Shown here piece by piece: positions 8,483-17,438 of a stretch of DNA of 64,000 nt. The notes under the pieces were generated by a model that saw only the letters and a program-made list of their open reading frames with translations, had not been told where the DNA came from and did not search any database. The translations under genes and the position numbers were made by a program. Location: contig JAOAIJ010000021.1 in the NCBI GenBank assembly GCA_026414765.1, positions 1-64,000 of the forward strand, in the 5' to 3' direction. Each line of letters starts with the position of its first letter. The first letter of the stretch is position 1. This DNA comes from Clostridia bacterium. Lineage in GTDB: Bacteria; Bacillota; Clostridia; Acetivibrionales; DSM-27016.

Positions 8483-11400
8483 ATGTACGAAAAAGTGTCT
8501 ACTAATCTAAACTTTATAGACAGAGAGCAGGAAGTCTTAAAGTATTGGAAAGAAAATGAAATATTTAAAAAAAGCATCGAATCCAGAGAAAACGGGCCTA
8601 CTTTTACTTTTTATGACGGTCCGCCAACGGCAAATGGAAAGCCTCATATAGGTCATATTCTGACACGTGTAATAAAAGACATTATCCCAAGGTATAAGAC
8701 AATGAAGGGCTATAAAGTTTTGAGAAAAGCGGGATGGGATACTCACGGACTTCCTGTAGAGCTGGAAGTTGAGAAAGTGTTGGGCATTAGCGGAAAACCT
8801 GATATAGAAAAGTATGGCGTAGAGCCATTTATAAAAAAGTGCAAAGAAAGTGTATGGAAATACGAGACTGAGTGGAGAAAAATGAGTGATAGGGTAGGGT
8901 ACTGGGCTGATATGGATCATCCCTATGTAACATACCATAACAGTTATATAGAATCTGTCTGGTGGGCATTAAGAAAGATATGGGATCAGGACCTTTTGTA
9001 TAAGGGGCATAAGATTGTTCCATACTGCCCGCGTTGTGGTACTTCACTTTCAAGTCATGAGGTTGCTCAGGGCTATAAGGATGTAAAAGAAAAATCTATT
9101 TATGTTAAGTTTGCGATAAAAGGTAAAAAGCAGGAGTATCTGATGGCATGGACTACTACTCCATGGACTTTGCCGTCAAATGTAGCATTGACTGTAAATG
9201 CAGACTTCACATATGTAAAAGTAAAGTGTGCAGATGAGTACTATATACTGGCTGAATCTTTAGCTGAAACGGTTTTACAGGAAGAGTATACAATTGTAGA
9301 AAAGTTTAAAGGTAAAGACCTTGCCGGAGTTGAGTATGAACCGCTTTTTGACTTTGCCGAAATTAATAAAAAGGCTTTCTATGTTGTTTGCGGTGATTTT
9401 GTAACTTTAACTGACGGTACAGGAATAGTGCACACTGCTCCTGCGTTTGGTGAAGATGACGCAAGAATGGGAAGAGAGTACGACCTGCCGTTTGTTCAGC
9501 TTGTAAATGAGCAGGGGAAATTCGTTGATGCGGTAGAACCATGGAAGGGTGTATTTGCAAAGGATGCAGATTCAGAAATAATTAAAACTCTCGACATGAG
9601 GAATCTGATGTATAAATCCCTGGATTATGAGCATTCATATCCATTCTGCTGGAGATGTGATACACCGTTACTTTACTATGCTCGTGATACCTGGTTCATA
9701 AAAATGACAGAGGTAAAGGATCGTCTTGTAAAAAACAACAAGAAGATAAATTGGCTGCCTGAAAATATAAGAGACGGACGTTTTGGAAACTTTATAGAAA
9801 ATGTAGTTGATTGGGGTATAAGCCGTGAAAGGTATTGGGGGACACCATTACCTATATGGGAATGTGAATGCGGACACAGACATCTTATAGGTAGTATAAA
9901 GGAATTGAAAGAGATGGGACAGGATGTACCCGAGGATATAGAGCTTCACAAGCCATATATAGATAATGTGTATCTGACATGTCCTAAATGTAAGTCCGGG
10001 AAGATGAAGAGGGTTACAGAGGTAATCGACTGCTGGTTTGACTCAGGGGCAATGCCTTTTGCACAATGGCATTATCCTTTTGAAAATGAAGAGATATTCA
10101 AGGATAACTTCCCTGCTGATTTCATCAGTGAGGCTCTTGACCAGACCAGAGGATGGTTCTATACACTGCTGGCTATTTCAACCCTGCTTTTTGACGAGCC
10201 TGCATATAAGAATGTAATAGTTCTTGGTCTTGTTCAGGATAAGGAAGGGCAGAAGATGAGCAAGCATAAAGGAAATGTAGTTGACCCGTGGACAGTTCTG
10301 GATAAACAGGGAGCAGATGCAGTCCGCTGGTATTTCTATACCGGAAGCGCACCATGGCTGCCAAGCCGCTTTTATGAAGAGGCAGTAAGTGAAGGACAGA
10401 GGAAGTTTATGGGAACCCTCTGGAATACCTATGCATTCTATGTATTGTATGCAAATATTGATGAGTTTGACCCTACAAAATATAAATTGGAATATGATAA
10501 GTTGTCACAGATGGACAAGTGGCTTTTGTCAAAACTTAATACTTTGATAGGCTTAGTAGACAAGAACCTTGAAAATTATCGTATTACAGAATCAGCAAGA
10601 GCGATTCAGGAATTTGTCGATGAATTGAGTAACTGGTATGTACGTCGATGCAGGGAGCGTTTCTGGCAGAAGGAAATGAACCAGGATAAGATAAATGCAT
10701 ATATGACACTGAATGCTGCACTTGTTACATTGGTTAAGCTGTCTGCACCATTTGTACCTTTTATGGCAGAAGAGATATACAGGAATATTGTTAAAGGCGT
10801 CGATGCAAGTGCTCCTGAAAGCGTACATCTGTGTGATTTCCCTGTAGTGGATGAAAAGCTTATCGATAAAGAGCTTGAAAAGAATATGGAACTTGTATTG
10901 AAGCTTGTAGTGCTGGGGCGTGCCTGCAGAAACTCAGCGAATATCAAGAATCGTCAACCTATAGGGAAGATGTATGCAAAAGCTGATTTTGAATTACCGG
11001 CAGATTACAAGGAGCTCATTGCTGATGAATTGAATGTAAAAGAGATTATATTTACTGATGATGCTAGCCACTTTACTACCTATAAGTTTAAGCCGCAACT
11101 AAAAACACTCGGGCCAAGGTATGGAAAGCTTGTACCTCAGATCGGACAGAAGCTTACCGAGATAGACGGAAACGAAGCAATGAACAGGCTCAGAAGCGGA
11201 CAGAATATTTCATTTGTTTTAGAAGGAACAGAAATCGTGCTGGTTGAAACAGACTTGCTTATAGAAACTATACAGAAGCAGGGTTTTGTTACAGAAACCG
11301 AGAAGGATGTAACTGTGGTGTTAGACACAAATATTACTCCGGAGCTTCTTGAGGAGGGCTTTGTTCGTGAAATCATCAGCAAGGTTCAGACTATGAGAAA

Positions 11401-11605
11401 AGAAGCAGGCTTTGAGGTACAAGACCATATTAGGCTTTATTACAGTGAAAATGACCGCATTGCTGAGATTATAAGCAAAAACAGGGATCTGATAGCTGAA
11501 GAAGTTCTGGCGGATGAAGTCAGTGAAGGGCGTTCTGAACAAGGGTATAATAAAGACTGGAATGTAAACGGTGAGAGCGTTAACATGACTGTAATCAAAG
11601 TTTGA
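8483..11605 (+). CDS. ileS: Isoleucyl-tRNA synthetase, type 2 (eukaryote-like)
   Basis: A 1040-residue class I aminoacyl-tRNA synthetase. The HIGH motif lies in NGKPHIGHIL and the KMSKS motif in GQKMSKHKGNVVD. The editing domain (about 190-400) contains WTTTPWTLPSN and GTGIVHTAPAFGEDD. Length and the signatures THGLPVELEVEK and GYWADMDHPYVT match IleRS type 2, the eukaryote-like class often linked to low mupirocin sensitivity, not the roughly 920-residue common bacterial type. I start at ATG 8483, seven bases after GGAGG; an ATG at 8477 directly abuts that ribosome site. It is regulated by the T-box leader upstream. Confidence 0.97.
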   Translation: MYEKVSTNLNFIDREQEVLKYWKENEIFKKSIESRENGPTFTFYDGPPTANGKPHIGHILTRVIKDIIPRYKTMKGYKVLRKAGWDTHGLPVELEVEKVLGISGKPDIEKYGVEPFIKKCKESVWKYETEWRKMSDRVGYWADMDHPYVTYHNSYIESVWWALRKIWDQDLLYKGHKIVPYCPRCGTSLSSHEVAQGYKDVKEKSIYVKFAIKGKKQEYLMAWTTTPWTLPSNVALTVNADFTYVKVKCADEYYILAESLAETVLQEEYTIVEKFKGKDLAGVEYEPLFDFAEINKKAFYVVCGDFVTLTDGTGIVHTAPAFGEDDARMGREYDLPFVQLVNEQGKFVDAVEPWKGVFAKDADSEIIKTLDMRNLMYKSLDYEHSYPFCWRCDTPLLYYARDTWFIKMTEVKDRLVKNNKKINWLPENIRDGRFGNFIENVVDWGISRERYWGTPLPIWECECGHRHLIGSIKELKEMGQDVPEDIELHKPYIDNVYLTCPKCKSGKMKRVTEVIDCWFDSGAMPFAQWHYPFENEEIFKDNFPADFISEALDQTRGWFYTLLAISTLLFDEPAYKNVIVLGLVQDKEGQKMSKHKGNVVDPWTVLDKQGADAVRWYFYTGSAPWLPSRFYEEAVSEGQRKFMGTLWNTYAFYVLYANIDEFDPTKYKLEYDKLSQMDKWLLSKLNTLIGLVDKNLENYRITESARAIQEFVDELSNWYVRRCRERFWQKEMNQDKINAYMTLNAALVTLVKLSAPFVPFMAEEIYRNIVKGVDASAPESVHLCDFPVVDEKLIDKELEKNMELVLKLVVLGRACRNSANIKNRQPIGKMYAKADFELPADYKELIADELNVKEIIFTDDASHFTTYKFKPQLKTLGPRYGKLVPQIGQKLTEIDGNEAMNRLRSGQNISFVLEGTEIVLVETDLLIETIQKQGFVTETEKDVTVVLDTNITPELLEEGFVREIISKVQTMRKEAGFEVQDHIRLYYSENDRIAEIISKNRDLIAEEVLADEVSEGRSEQGYNKDWNVNGESVNMTVIKV

Positions 11606-11698
11606 ACATTCTAAGGTAACGGGTGTGAGTGGAATAAATCCTGTATATTTGCTTATTCTGCTCATTTCCTGTTTATGCGTTAACACGGAGGACATTCT

Positions 11699-12790
11699 AT
11701 GATAAAAGTAAATGTTAATCTGGGTGAGAGAAGCTACCCTATATATATTACTACTGACTATTCAGGGATAGGTAAATGTATTTCCAGCGCAAGACTTAAC
11801 GGAAAAATTGTTGTGATCACAGATACTAATGTTGCTAAGTATCAGGCAGGGGAGTGTATTGCCTCCATTGAAGCTGCGGGATATGAGGTGCAGAAGTATA
11901 TAATACAGGCTGGAGAGAAGAGTAAGAACCTCGATACGGTAAGTGATATTTACAAATATCTGTTGCAGCTAAGGCTTGACAGGGATTCTGTACTCATAGC
12001 CCTGGGCGGCGGTGTAGTAGGAGATATTACTGGTTTTGTTGCTGCAACATTTTTAAGAGGAATAAACTTCATTCAGGTGCCAACCTCTTCACTTGCACAA
12101 GCTGACAGCAGTGTAGGAGGTAAGGTGGGGGTAGATTTTGAGGGCAGTAAAAATATCATCGGAGCATTTTATCAGCCGAGATTTGTATATATAAATGTCA
12201 ACACGCTTAAGACACTGCCAAAACGTGAACTGATAGCCGGTTTCGGTGAAATTATCAAGCATGGAATTATCAGGGATTCGGATTTTTTTGACTATATAGA
12301 TTATAACACAAAGAAAATATTCAACTTCGATGAGGATATACTGCAATTTATTGCCAAAACTAACTGCAGTATAAAGGGAGCAGTAGTTGAACAGGATGAA
12401 AAGGAAAGTGGCCTGAGGGCTGTTTTAAACTTCGGACATACAATAGGGCATGCAATTGAAAGTGTGTATGACTTTGAATTGCTTCATGGTGAATGTGTAT
12501 CTCTGGGGATGGTAGGAGCTTTCAGAATGGCTCAGATGCTTGAGATGGTCACTGGTGAAACAGTGGAAAAGGTAACAAAAACATTAGCCAGAGTGGGACT
12601 ACCTGTGGAGCTTGACGGGATAGATGTAGAAAAGGTCTATAAGCAGATGTTTTTTGATAAGAAGATAAAAAATAATAAATTGTCATTTATTCTACCAAGG
12701 GGAATCGGTGAGGTCATTCAGGTAAGTATAGATGATGAAGGGCTAATAAAAAAGGCAATAAGTTCGTTGGATTCTAAAAGTAAACAGTAA
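11699..12790 (+). CDS. aroB: 3-dehydroquinate synthase
   Basis: A 363-residue enzyme of the shikimate pathway that converts DAHP to 3-dehydroquinate using NAD+ and a divalent metal. Visible landmarks are the NAD-binding LIALGGGVVGDITGFVAATF, the PTSSLAQADSSVGGK loop, GEIIKHGII and the metal-ligand histidines in NFGHTIGHAIE and LLHGECVSLGM. The ATG has GGAGG nine bases upstream. It is a single gene between ileS and the convergent mtnP; no other aro gene lies nearby. Confidence 0.97.
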   Translation: MIKVNVNLGERSYPIYITTDYSGIGKCISSARLNGKIVVITDTNVAKYQAGECIASIEAAGYEVQKYIIQAGEKSKNLDTVSDIYKYLLQLRLDRDSVLIALGGGVVGDITGFVAATFLRGINFIQVPTSSLAQADSSVGGKVGVDFEGSKNIIGAFYQPRFVYINVNTLKTLPKRELIAGFGEIIKHGIIRDSDFFDYIDYNTKKIFNFDEDILQFIAKTNCSIKGAVVEQDEKESGLRAVLNFGHTIGHAIESVYDFELLHGECVSLGMVGAFRMAQMLEMVTGETVEKVTKTLARVGLPVELDGIDVEKVYKQMFFDKKIKNNKLSFILPRGIGEVIQVSIDDEGLIKKAISSLDSKSKQ

Positions 12791-12866
12791 AGACATAGAA
12801 GGGGCTCATGTGAAATGAGCCTCTTACTATACTTACGGGAGCCAAGGTTATAGCAATTAATAATTT

Positions 12867-13652
12867 TTATACCTTGCTACAGCTGCATCCGGCACTTTCA
12901 ATATCTATTTTCTTAATAACCTCAAAGAGCATTTTCTTAACTTTATCATTATTTTCACTAAATACCTTATATACCTCTTCCTCTGTCACAGGAGGGATAT
13001 CCTCACTTCCTTCAAGACCAGCGTCAAAGTCGGTGATAAGTGCGATATTCGCATAGCATATACCCAGCTCTCTAGCGAGATAACATTCGGGATACTGGGT
13101 CATGTTGATGACCTCCCAGCCCATTTTACTGAACCAGCGGCTTTCTGCAACAGTAGAAAACCTCGGGCCTTGTATCACAACAACTGTGCCTTTTTCATGA
13201 ATTGTTATTCCTAATGATTTACCAGTATCAATTGCCAGTTTTCTCAGTTCGGGACAATAAGGATGCGCAGCACTGATATGTTTTGTTTCAGGGCCATCAT
13301 AATAGGTATCTTTGCGTCCCCAAGTCCTGTCTACGAATTGATCGCATATTACAAAGTCACCTGGTTTTATGTACGGCTGAAGACTTCCGGAAGCAGTTGG
13401 AGCTAATATCTTTTTTACTCCTAAATGTTTCATTGCATACAGATTTGCTCTGTACGGTATCATATGTGGTGGAAGGTGATGTTCTCTGCCGTGACGTGGA
13501 AGGAAAGCGATCCTTTTTCCTTCATATTCGGCAATGGCAATTTTTTCACTGGTATTTCCGTAAGGAGTTTCAATCTCAATCTCTTCAATATTATCTAAAA
13601 AAGAATAAAAACCTGAGCCGCCAAAAACTCCGATATCTGCTTTATATTCCAT
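12867..13652 (-). CDS. mtnP: S-methyl-5'-thioadenosine phosphorylase
   Basis: A 261-residue phosphorylase of the PNP/MTAP trimer family, which releases adenine from methylthioadenosine in methionine salvage. Landmarks are the N-terminal IGVFGGSGFYSF, FLPRHGREHHLPPHMIPYRA, the phosphate-site TASGSLQP, the ligand region QGPRFSTVAESRW and NMTQYPE, and the LITDFDAGLEG segment near the C-terminus. The tail SAGCSCSK has a cysteine pair. The ATG is preceded by AGGAGG. It is monocistronic on the minus strand. An inosine/guanosine-type specificity cannot be wholly excluded. Confidence 0.9.
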   Translation of the reverse strand: MEYKADIGVFGGSGFYSFLDNIEEIEIETPYGNTSEKIAIAEYEGKRIAFLPRHGREHHLPPHMIPYRANLYAMKHLGVKKILAPTASGSLQPYIKPGDFVICDQFVDRTWGRKDTYYDGPETKHISAAHPYCPELRKLAIDTGKSLGITIHEKGTVVVIQGPRFSTVAESRWFSKMGWEVINMTQYPECYLARELGICYANIALITDFDAGLEGSEDIPPVTEEEVYKVFSENNDKVKKMLFEVIKKIDIESAGCSCSKV

Positions 13653-13838
13653 ATAAAACCTCCTGTTCTTATAAATATATATCCAATTACAAGTATATTA
13701 TAATAATCAGATAGTGCAATAAAAAAATAAAAAGTTGAATATTTCCCATAGTAAAATTGTTCAAGTTAAGTTGATATGTATGCCGAATTTGTTTTCAGAA
13801 CTGAAAGCAGTGCAGTTTGGTCACAGAATGGAGGAAAT

Positions 13839-14072
13839 ATGGCAGAAGTTTTATATACTGAATTGAAGGAAGATCTTGAGAATGTTTATTCAAAGACAAG
13901 GAATCTTTTGGATTTGCTTCAATCGAAGGATTTTGGTAAAGAGAGCAGTGAAATGAAGGAGTTGATGGATACTGTAATGTTTAGGCTCGAAGATATGGAG
14001 GGTACACTTCAAAAGGATATTTATAATTGTGATTATCTCATAACAAAGTTTAAAGTACTAAACAGGGCTTAG
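13839..14072 (+). CDS. Small helical protein of unknown function
   Basis: A 77-residue acidic and probably all-helical protein starting MAEVLYTELKEDLEN, with no membrane segment. I do not recognise a family. The ATG at 13839 is preceded by GGAGG six bases upstream, whereas in-frame upstream starts lack a ribosome site. A single late cysteine is present in YNCDYLI. It lies 57 bases upstream of the DUF5665-like gene and probably begins a three-gene operon that ends with the DksA/TraR zinc-finger gene. Confidence 0.65.
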   Translation: MAEVLYTELKEDLENVYSKTRNLLDLLQSKDFGKESSEMKELMDTVMFRLEDMEGTLQKDIYNCDYLITKFKVLNRA

Positions 14073-14129
14073 AAAGTTAATATTATCAAACCCTCTACAA
14101 TTTGAGATTATAGTATCTAAGGAGGTAAC

Positions 14130-14447
14130 ATGTTCGGAAAGATAGGAATACTTAGAACAATAAATAAAAAGCTTGATCAGATTTCCTTGAATATGGAGAA
14201 ATTTAAACTAGTTGACTATGTATACTATCTTGAGAACCCCCGAAAGATGCTTTTTGCCAATTTTATAGGAGGTCTTGCACGCGGAGTAGGGATCGCTATA
14301 GGATTTACCTTGCTAGGAGCGCTGATAATATATTTTTTACAGTTGGTTGTCAAGTTGAATTTACCTGTTATAGGTGAGTTTATCAGTGAAATAGTAAGGA
14401 TAGTTCAGGATAATATGCAAAAAACAGGAGGGCGTATTAATGGATAG
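14130..14447 (+). CDS. DUF5665-like small membrane protein
   Basis: A 105-residue protein with a basic N-terminus and a conserved-looking stretch YVYYLENPRKMLFANFIGG. One long membrane segment follows (about 60-77, IAIGFTLLGALIIYFLQL). The ending helix is amphipathic (EFISEIVRIVQDNMQ). The pattern matches the clostridial DUF5665 family, of unknown function. AAGGAGG precedes the ATG. It overlaps the next gene by eight bases, so they are translationally coupled. Confidence 0.72.
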   Translation: MFGKIGILRTINKKLDQISLNMEKFKLVDYVYYLENPRKMLFANFIGGLARGVGIAIGFTLLGALIIYFLQLVVKLNLPVIGEFISEIVRIVQDNMQKTGGRING

Positions 14448-15081
14448 CAGCAATTTTCAACATTTTAAAGAGCTTCTTGAGACGCAAGGAAGAGAAATAG
14501 AGCATACAATTGAACTAATGAAGGAAAATAAAACAGGAGAGCAGGATAAGTATTCAAACAATGAGCTTTCCAGTTATGATAACCACCCTGCGGAACTTGG
14601 AAGTGAACTTTTTCTGACTGAATTGAATCTTGCACTTAGAGTTCACGAAGAACACCTGTTGAAAGACATACATGATGCTCTAGGACGGATTGATGAGGGT
14701 ACCTATGGCAGATGTGCATTCTGCGGAAACGATATTGGAACTGAGAGGCTTGAGGTAATACCATATGCACGTGTTTGTATAGAATGTGAACAAAGCAAGG
14801 CTGTTGATCCTGAGATACTGGCTAAGAACAGACCAAATGAGGAACTCATATGGGATGCTCCTTTTGGCAGAAAGTATCTAAACAGAAGGGAAGATGATGA
14901 GCATGAAGGTATGGATCAGCTTAACGATCTTATGAAATACGGCTCTGCAGACAGTCCTCAGGATCTGGGCGGATACCATGATTATGAGGAGTATTATACC
15001 AATGAAATAGATAAACAGGGTATAGTAGATGATATGGATCAGGTTTCAAATGAAGAGTATAAACGGCAATTGCCTGACTAG
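14440..15081 (+). CDS. DksA/TraR C4-type zinc-finger protein (YteA-like)
   Basis: A 213-residue protein. The central zinc finger YGRCAFCGNDIG and VCIECEQ gives the C4 (CxxC...CxxC) motif of the DksA/TraR family. It is preceded by the family's helical hairpin with HEEHLLKDIHDALGRIDEG. The long acidic C-terminal tail with WDAPFGRKYL is typical of the Bacillus YteA subgroup. That subgroup's role is not settled; DksA relatives bind RNA polymerase. The last codons lie inside a long palindrome shared with the convergent gene, so the protein ends LPD just as the opposite protein ends QPD. Confidence 0.85.
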   Translation: MDSSNFQHFKELLETQGREIEHTIELMKENKTGEQDKYSNNELSSYDNHPAELGSELFLTELNLALRVHEEHLLKDIHDALGRIDEGTYGRCAFCGNDIGTERLEVIPYARVCIECEQSKAVDPEILAKNRPNEELIWDAPFGRKYLNRREDDEHEGMDQLNDLMKYGSADSPQDLGGYHDYEEYYTNEIDKQGIVDDMDQVSNEEYKRQLPD

Positions 15082-15116
15082 ACAGAGCCATATCATATGG
15101 CTCTGTCTAGTCAGGC
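15072..15116. terminator. Perfect 45-base palindrome, likely bidirectional terminator
   Basis: Two 22-base arms pair perfectly around a single central C (15094). The palindrome spans both stop codons of the convergent genes. It has no T-run on either side, so it may act as a transcript-end stabilising hairpin or a processing site and not as a classical intrinsic terminator. Confidence 0.7.
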
Positions 15117-15850
15117 TGCATTTCTATAAGGTGCTTCCAATATCTTGCAGGCATACATCTCCTCTGGAGTTTTGGATTTATTCTGTTCTTTATTGCTATA
15201 CTTTCAAAGTATTTCTTCCACATTGCCTGATAGCTTGCTTCATCTTCACTTTTTTGGAAGCTTCCTTTAAATTCTGTGCTTTTTATTTCACAGGTGTTTT
15301 TATCATAAACAGCTGTGAGAGATCTTTTTATGTCATGAATAATCCAATTCTGGTCTGCAAAACGTTTTTCAAAATGCGGGGCTATTAGTCTCAAAATATT
15401 ATGGTCAGGTTCAATGGGTGAATAAAAAACATCTTCATAAACTTCCTGGAATCTGATCAAGCCTAGAAGTCTATGACTTTCTGCCAGTACTTTCAGACTT
15501 GTTTTATGAACTTTCAGAACTCTTTCGTCAGCAAGATGGTTGTCTACTTTACTTCCCATTTTCCATCCAAGTTTTAGATAGTCGTAGATCCAGATTCCCG
15601 AATCTTCATAGTCTGAGAGGTAGGTATAAAAAACCTTTTTGAGACTTACTGAAGAAATTTTCTGCCTGATTGAATCATAAACTTTTTTTGCTTTTTCTAT
15701 ATCAGTTTCAATATGCACATTCTGATCGATGAAATTCACCTGTGGATCATGTCGGCAAATAATCCTGTAAGGAACCTGTTTTCTATAAAATGATTCATAA
15801 ATACTAGTAAGAAGACCTTCAAAGCTGCCGTCATATATATAAATAAACAA
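15107..15850 (-). CDS. DUF4130 / TIGR03915-type putative DNA metabolism protein
   Basis: A 247-residue protein starting with the characteristic FIYIYDGSFEGLLTSIYE. It also holds DYLKLGWKMGSK, VHKTSLKVLAESHRLLGLIRF and the segment DHNILRLIAPHFEKRF. These match the family found in pairs with a radical-SAM partner and proposed to act in DNA repair or modification (uracil-DNA-glycosylase-like region). It uses a TTG start with GGAGG six bases upstream. It lies 15 bases downstream of the radical-SAM gene and is surely co-transcribed. Its biochemical activity is undetermined. Confidence 0.87.
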   Translation of the reverse strand: MFIYIYDGSFEGLLTSIYESFYRKQVPYRIICRHDPQVNFIDQNVHIETDIEKAKKVYDSIRQKISSVSLKKVFYTYLSDYEDSGIWIYDYLKLGWKMGSKVDNHLADERVLKVHKTSLKVLAESHRLLGLIRFQEVYEDVFYSPIEPDHNILRLIAPHFEKRFADQNWIIHDIKRSLTAVYDKNTCEIKSTEFKGSFQKSEDEASYQAMWKKYFESIAIKNRINPKLQRRCMPARYWKHLIEMQPD

Positions 15851-15865
15851 AGGAAACCTCCTTGA

Positions 15866-17167
15866 TTAAAGTTCACCTGATAAAACAGTTGACATTTCAT
15901 ACTGGTTCTGAAGAAACGGAAAAATAGTAAGCTGCTCATAAGATTGATTATTCAAAGGCTCGGGTGGTGTCAGAGCCAGAATACTGGTTTTTATTAATGA
16001 CTGATTCATACTGGATATGCCTAAATGTTTTCCTTTGCAGGTAATAAAATAACGTGCTCTTTTTAGTACGACACCCAGTTTTTTTAAGTTTTCAAAATCC
16101 AGGTGGCATGTACGTCGCGCAGCAATTATTCTCTTTGCTGACTTGACTCCTATTCCCGGAACACGTAGAAGCATTGAAAAATCTGCCTTGTTTATTTCTA
16201 CCGGAAAGAAATGTAGATTCCTTATCGCCCAATCGGCCTTGGGATCCAGCTCTGCCGAAAAATCAGGATTACTATCATTAAGCAGTTCGTTTGCGGAAAA
16301 ACCGTAAAACCTCAATAGCCAGTCAGCCTGATAAAGTCTGTGTTCCCTAAGCAGAGGAGGTTTTTCTATGCTAGGCAGGCTGGGATGATTGGAGACAGGA
16401 ACGTAGGCTGAATAATATACTCTTTTTAGATCAAAGCGTTTATATAGACCTTCTGAAAGTTTTAGAATATTTAGATCATTATCAGGAGTTGCACCGACAA
16501 TTAATTGTGTACTTTGCCCAGCAGGAACAAATAATGAGGAATTTTTGAAAAGCCGGTTTTCTTCTCTGGTTTCAACAATCCTGTTACTTATCAGATTCAT
16601 TGGTTTTATTATCGCATCTTTGTTTTTTTGAGGTGCAAGCAGCTTCAAACCTTGATTTGAAGGGAGTTCTATATTGACACTCATACGGTCGACATACTTG
16701 CCGGTTTCTGAGATAAGCTTGGCATCTGCACCGGGAATTGCCTTTATATGTATATATCCATTAAATTTATATTTGGTGCGGAGCAGTTTTACAGTAAGCA
16801 AAAGCAGCTCCATTGTATAGTCAGGGCTTTTAAATATAGCTGAACTCAGAAAGAGACCCTCAATATAATTCCTGCGGTAAAAGTTTATCGTCATTTCTGC
16901 AACTTCCTCAGGTGTAAATGCAGCTCTGGGAATGTCATTTGTAGATCTGTTTACGCAATAAGCACAATTATACATACAATAATTAGTGAGTAAAATTTTT
17001 AGAAGTGATATGCATCTGCCATCGGCAGACCAGCTGTGACAAATTCCGCTTTTTTTGCTATTGCCGATTCCGTCTTTTGTATTTTTTCTTGTTCCGCCGC
17101 TTGAAGAGCATGAAACATCATACTTTGCAGCATCGGATAATATTTCTAGTTTATCAATTAACTCCAT
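15866..17167 (-). CDS. Radical-SAM putative DNA modification/repair protein (TIGR03916-type)
   Basis: A 433-residue protein. The radical-SAM cluster motif CMYNCAYC (C64, C68, C71) is followed by the barrel. A helix-hairpin-helix motif lies near residues 325-350 (RVPGIGVKSAKRI), which suggests nucleic-acid binding. The N-terminal region has SCSSSGG and GICHSW, the latter with a cysteine-histidine pair typical of this family. The partner gene downstream encodes a DUF4130 protein; the pair is conserved across many bacteria. The substrate is unknown. The ATG has AGGAG upstream. Confidence 0.88.
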   Translation of the reverse strand: MELIDKLEILSDAAKYDVSCSSSGGTRKNTKDGIGNSKKSGICHSWSADGRCISLLKILLTNYCMYNCAYCVNRSTNDIPRAAFTPEEVAEMTINFYRRNYIEGLFLSSAIFKSPDYTMELLLLTVKLLRTKYKFNGYIHIKAIPGADAKLISETGKYVDRMSVNIELPSNQGLKLLAPQKNKDAIIKPMNLISNRIVETREENRLFKNSSLFVPAGQSTQLIVGATPDNDLNILKLSEGLYKRFDLKRVYYSAYVPVSNHPSLPSIEKPPLLREHRLYQADWLLRFYGFSANELLNDSNPDFSAELDPKADWAIRNLHFFPVEINKADFSMLLRVPGIGVKSAKRIIAARRTCHLDFENLKKLGVVLKRARYFITCKGKHLGISSMNQSLIKTSILALTPPEPLNNQSYEQLTIFPFLQNQYEMSTVLSGEL

Positions 17168-17304
17168 AGGTATCTCCTGTAATATTATTTAAATGGCTTA
17201 ATAAACAATGTTATTAATATTTTACCATATAAATGCGAAAAAATCAAACATATGTTCGGGATTATCGTTTAATATAGTTTGGGAAATATGCGCTGAAAAA
17301 TTTA

Positions 17305-17332
17305 TTGAAAACAATATGCAATGCTATATAAT
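17305..17332 (+). promoter_or_regulatory. Sigma-A-type promoter of the GGDEF-EAL gene
   Basis: TTGAAA at 17305-17310 and TATAAT at 17327-17332 are separated by 16 bases, about 105 bases upstream of the start codon. Confidence 0.65.
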
Positions 17333-17438
17333 TTAGTTATAATTATTATGTTAGGCAATTATTATATTTCTAATATTTTGCATATAAGTTTTCAGATTTA
17401 TACTTTTAGCTTCTATACCGGAGAACCGGAGGAATGGT

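Noticed and set aside
12799-12826. Terminator of aroB
   Set aside because: GGCTCAT/ATGAGCC forms a short hairpin, but only a weak T-poor tail follows, so I did not list it as a terminator.
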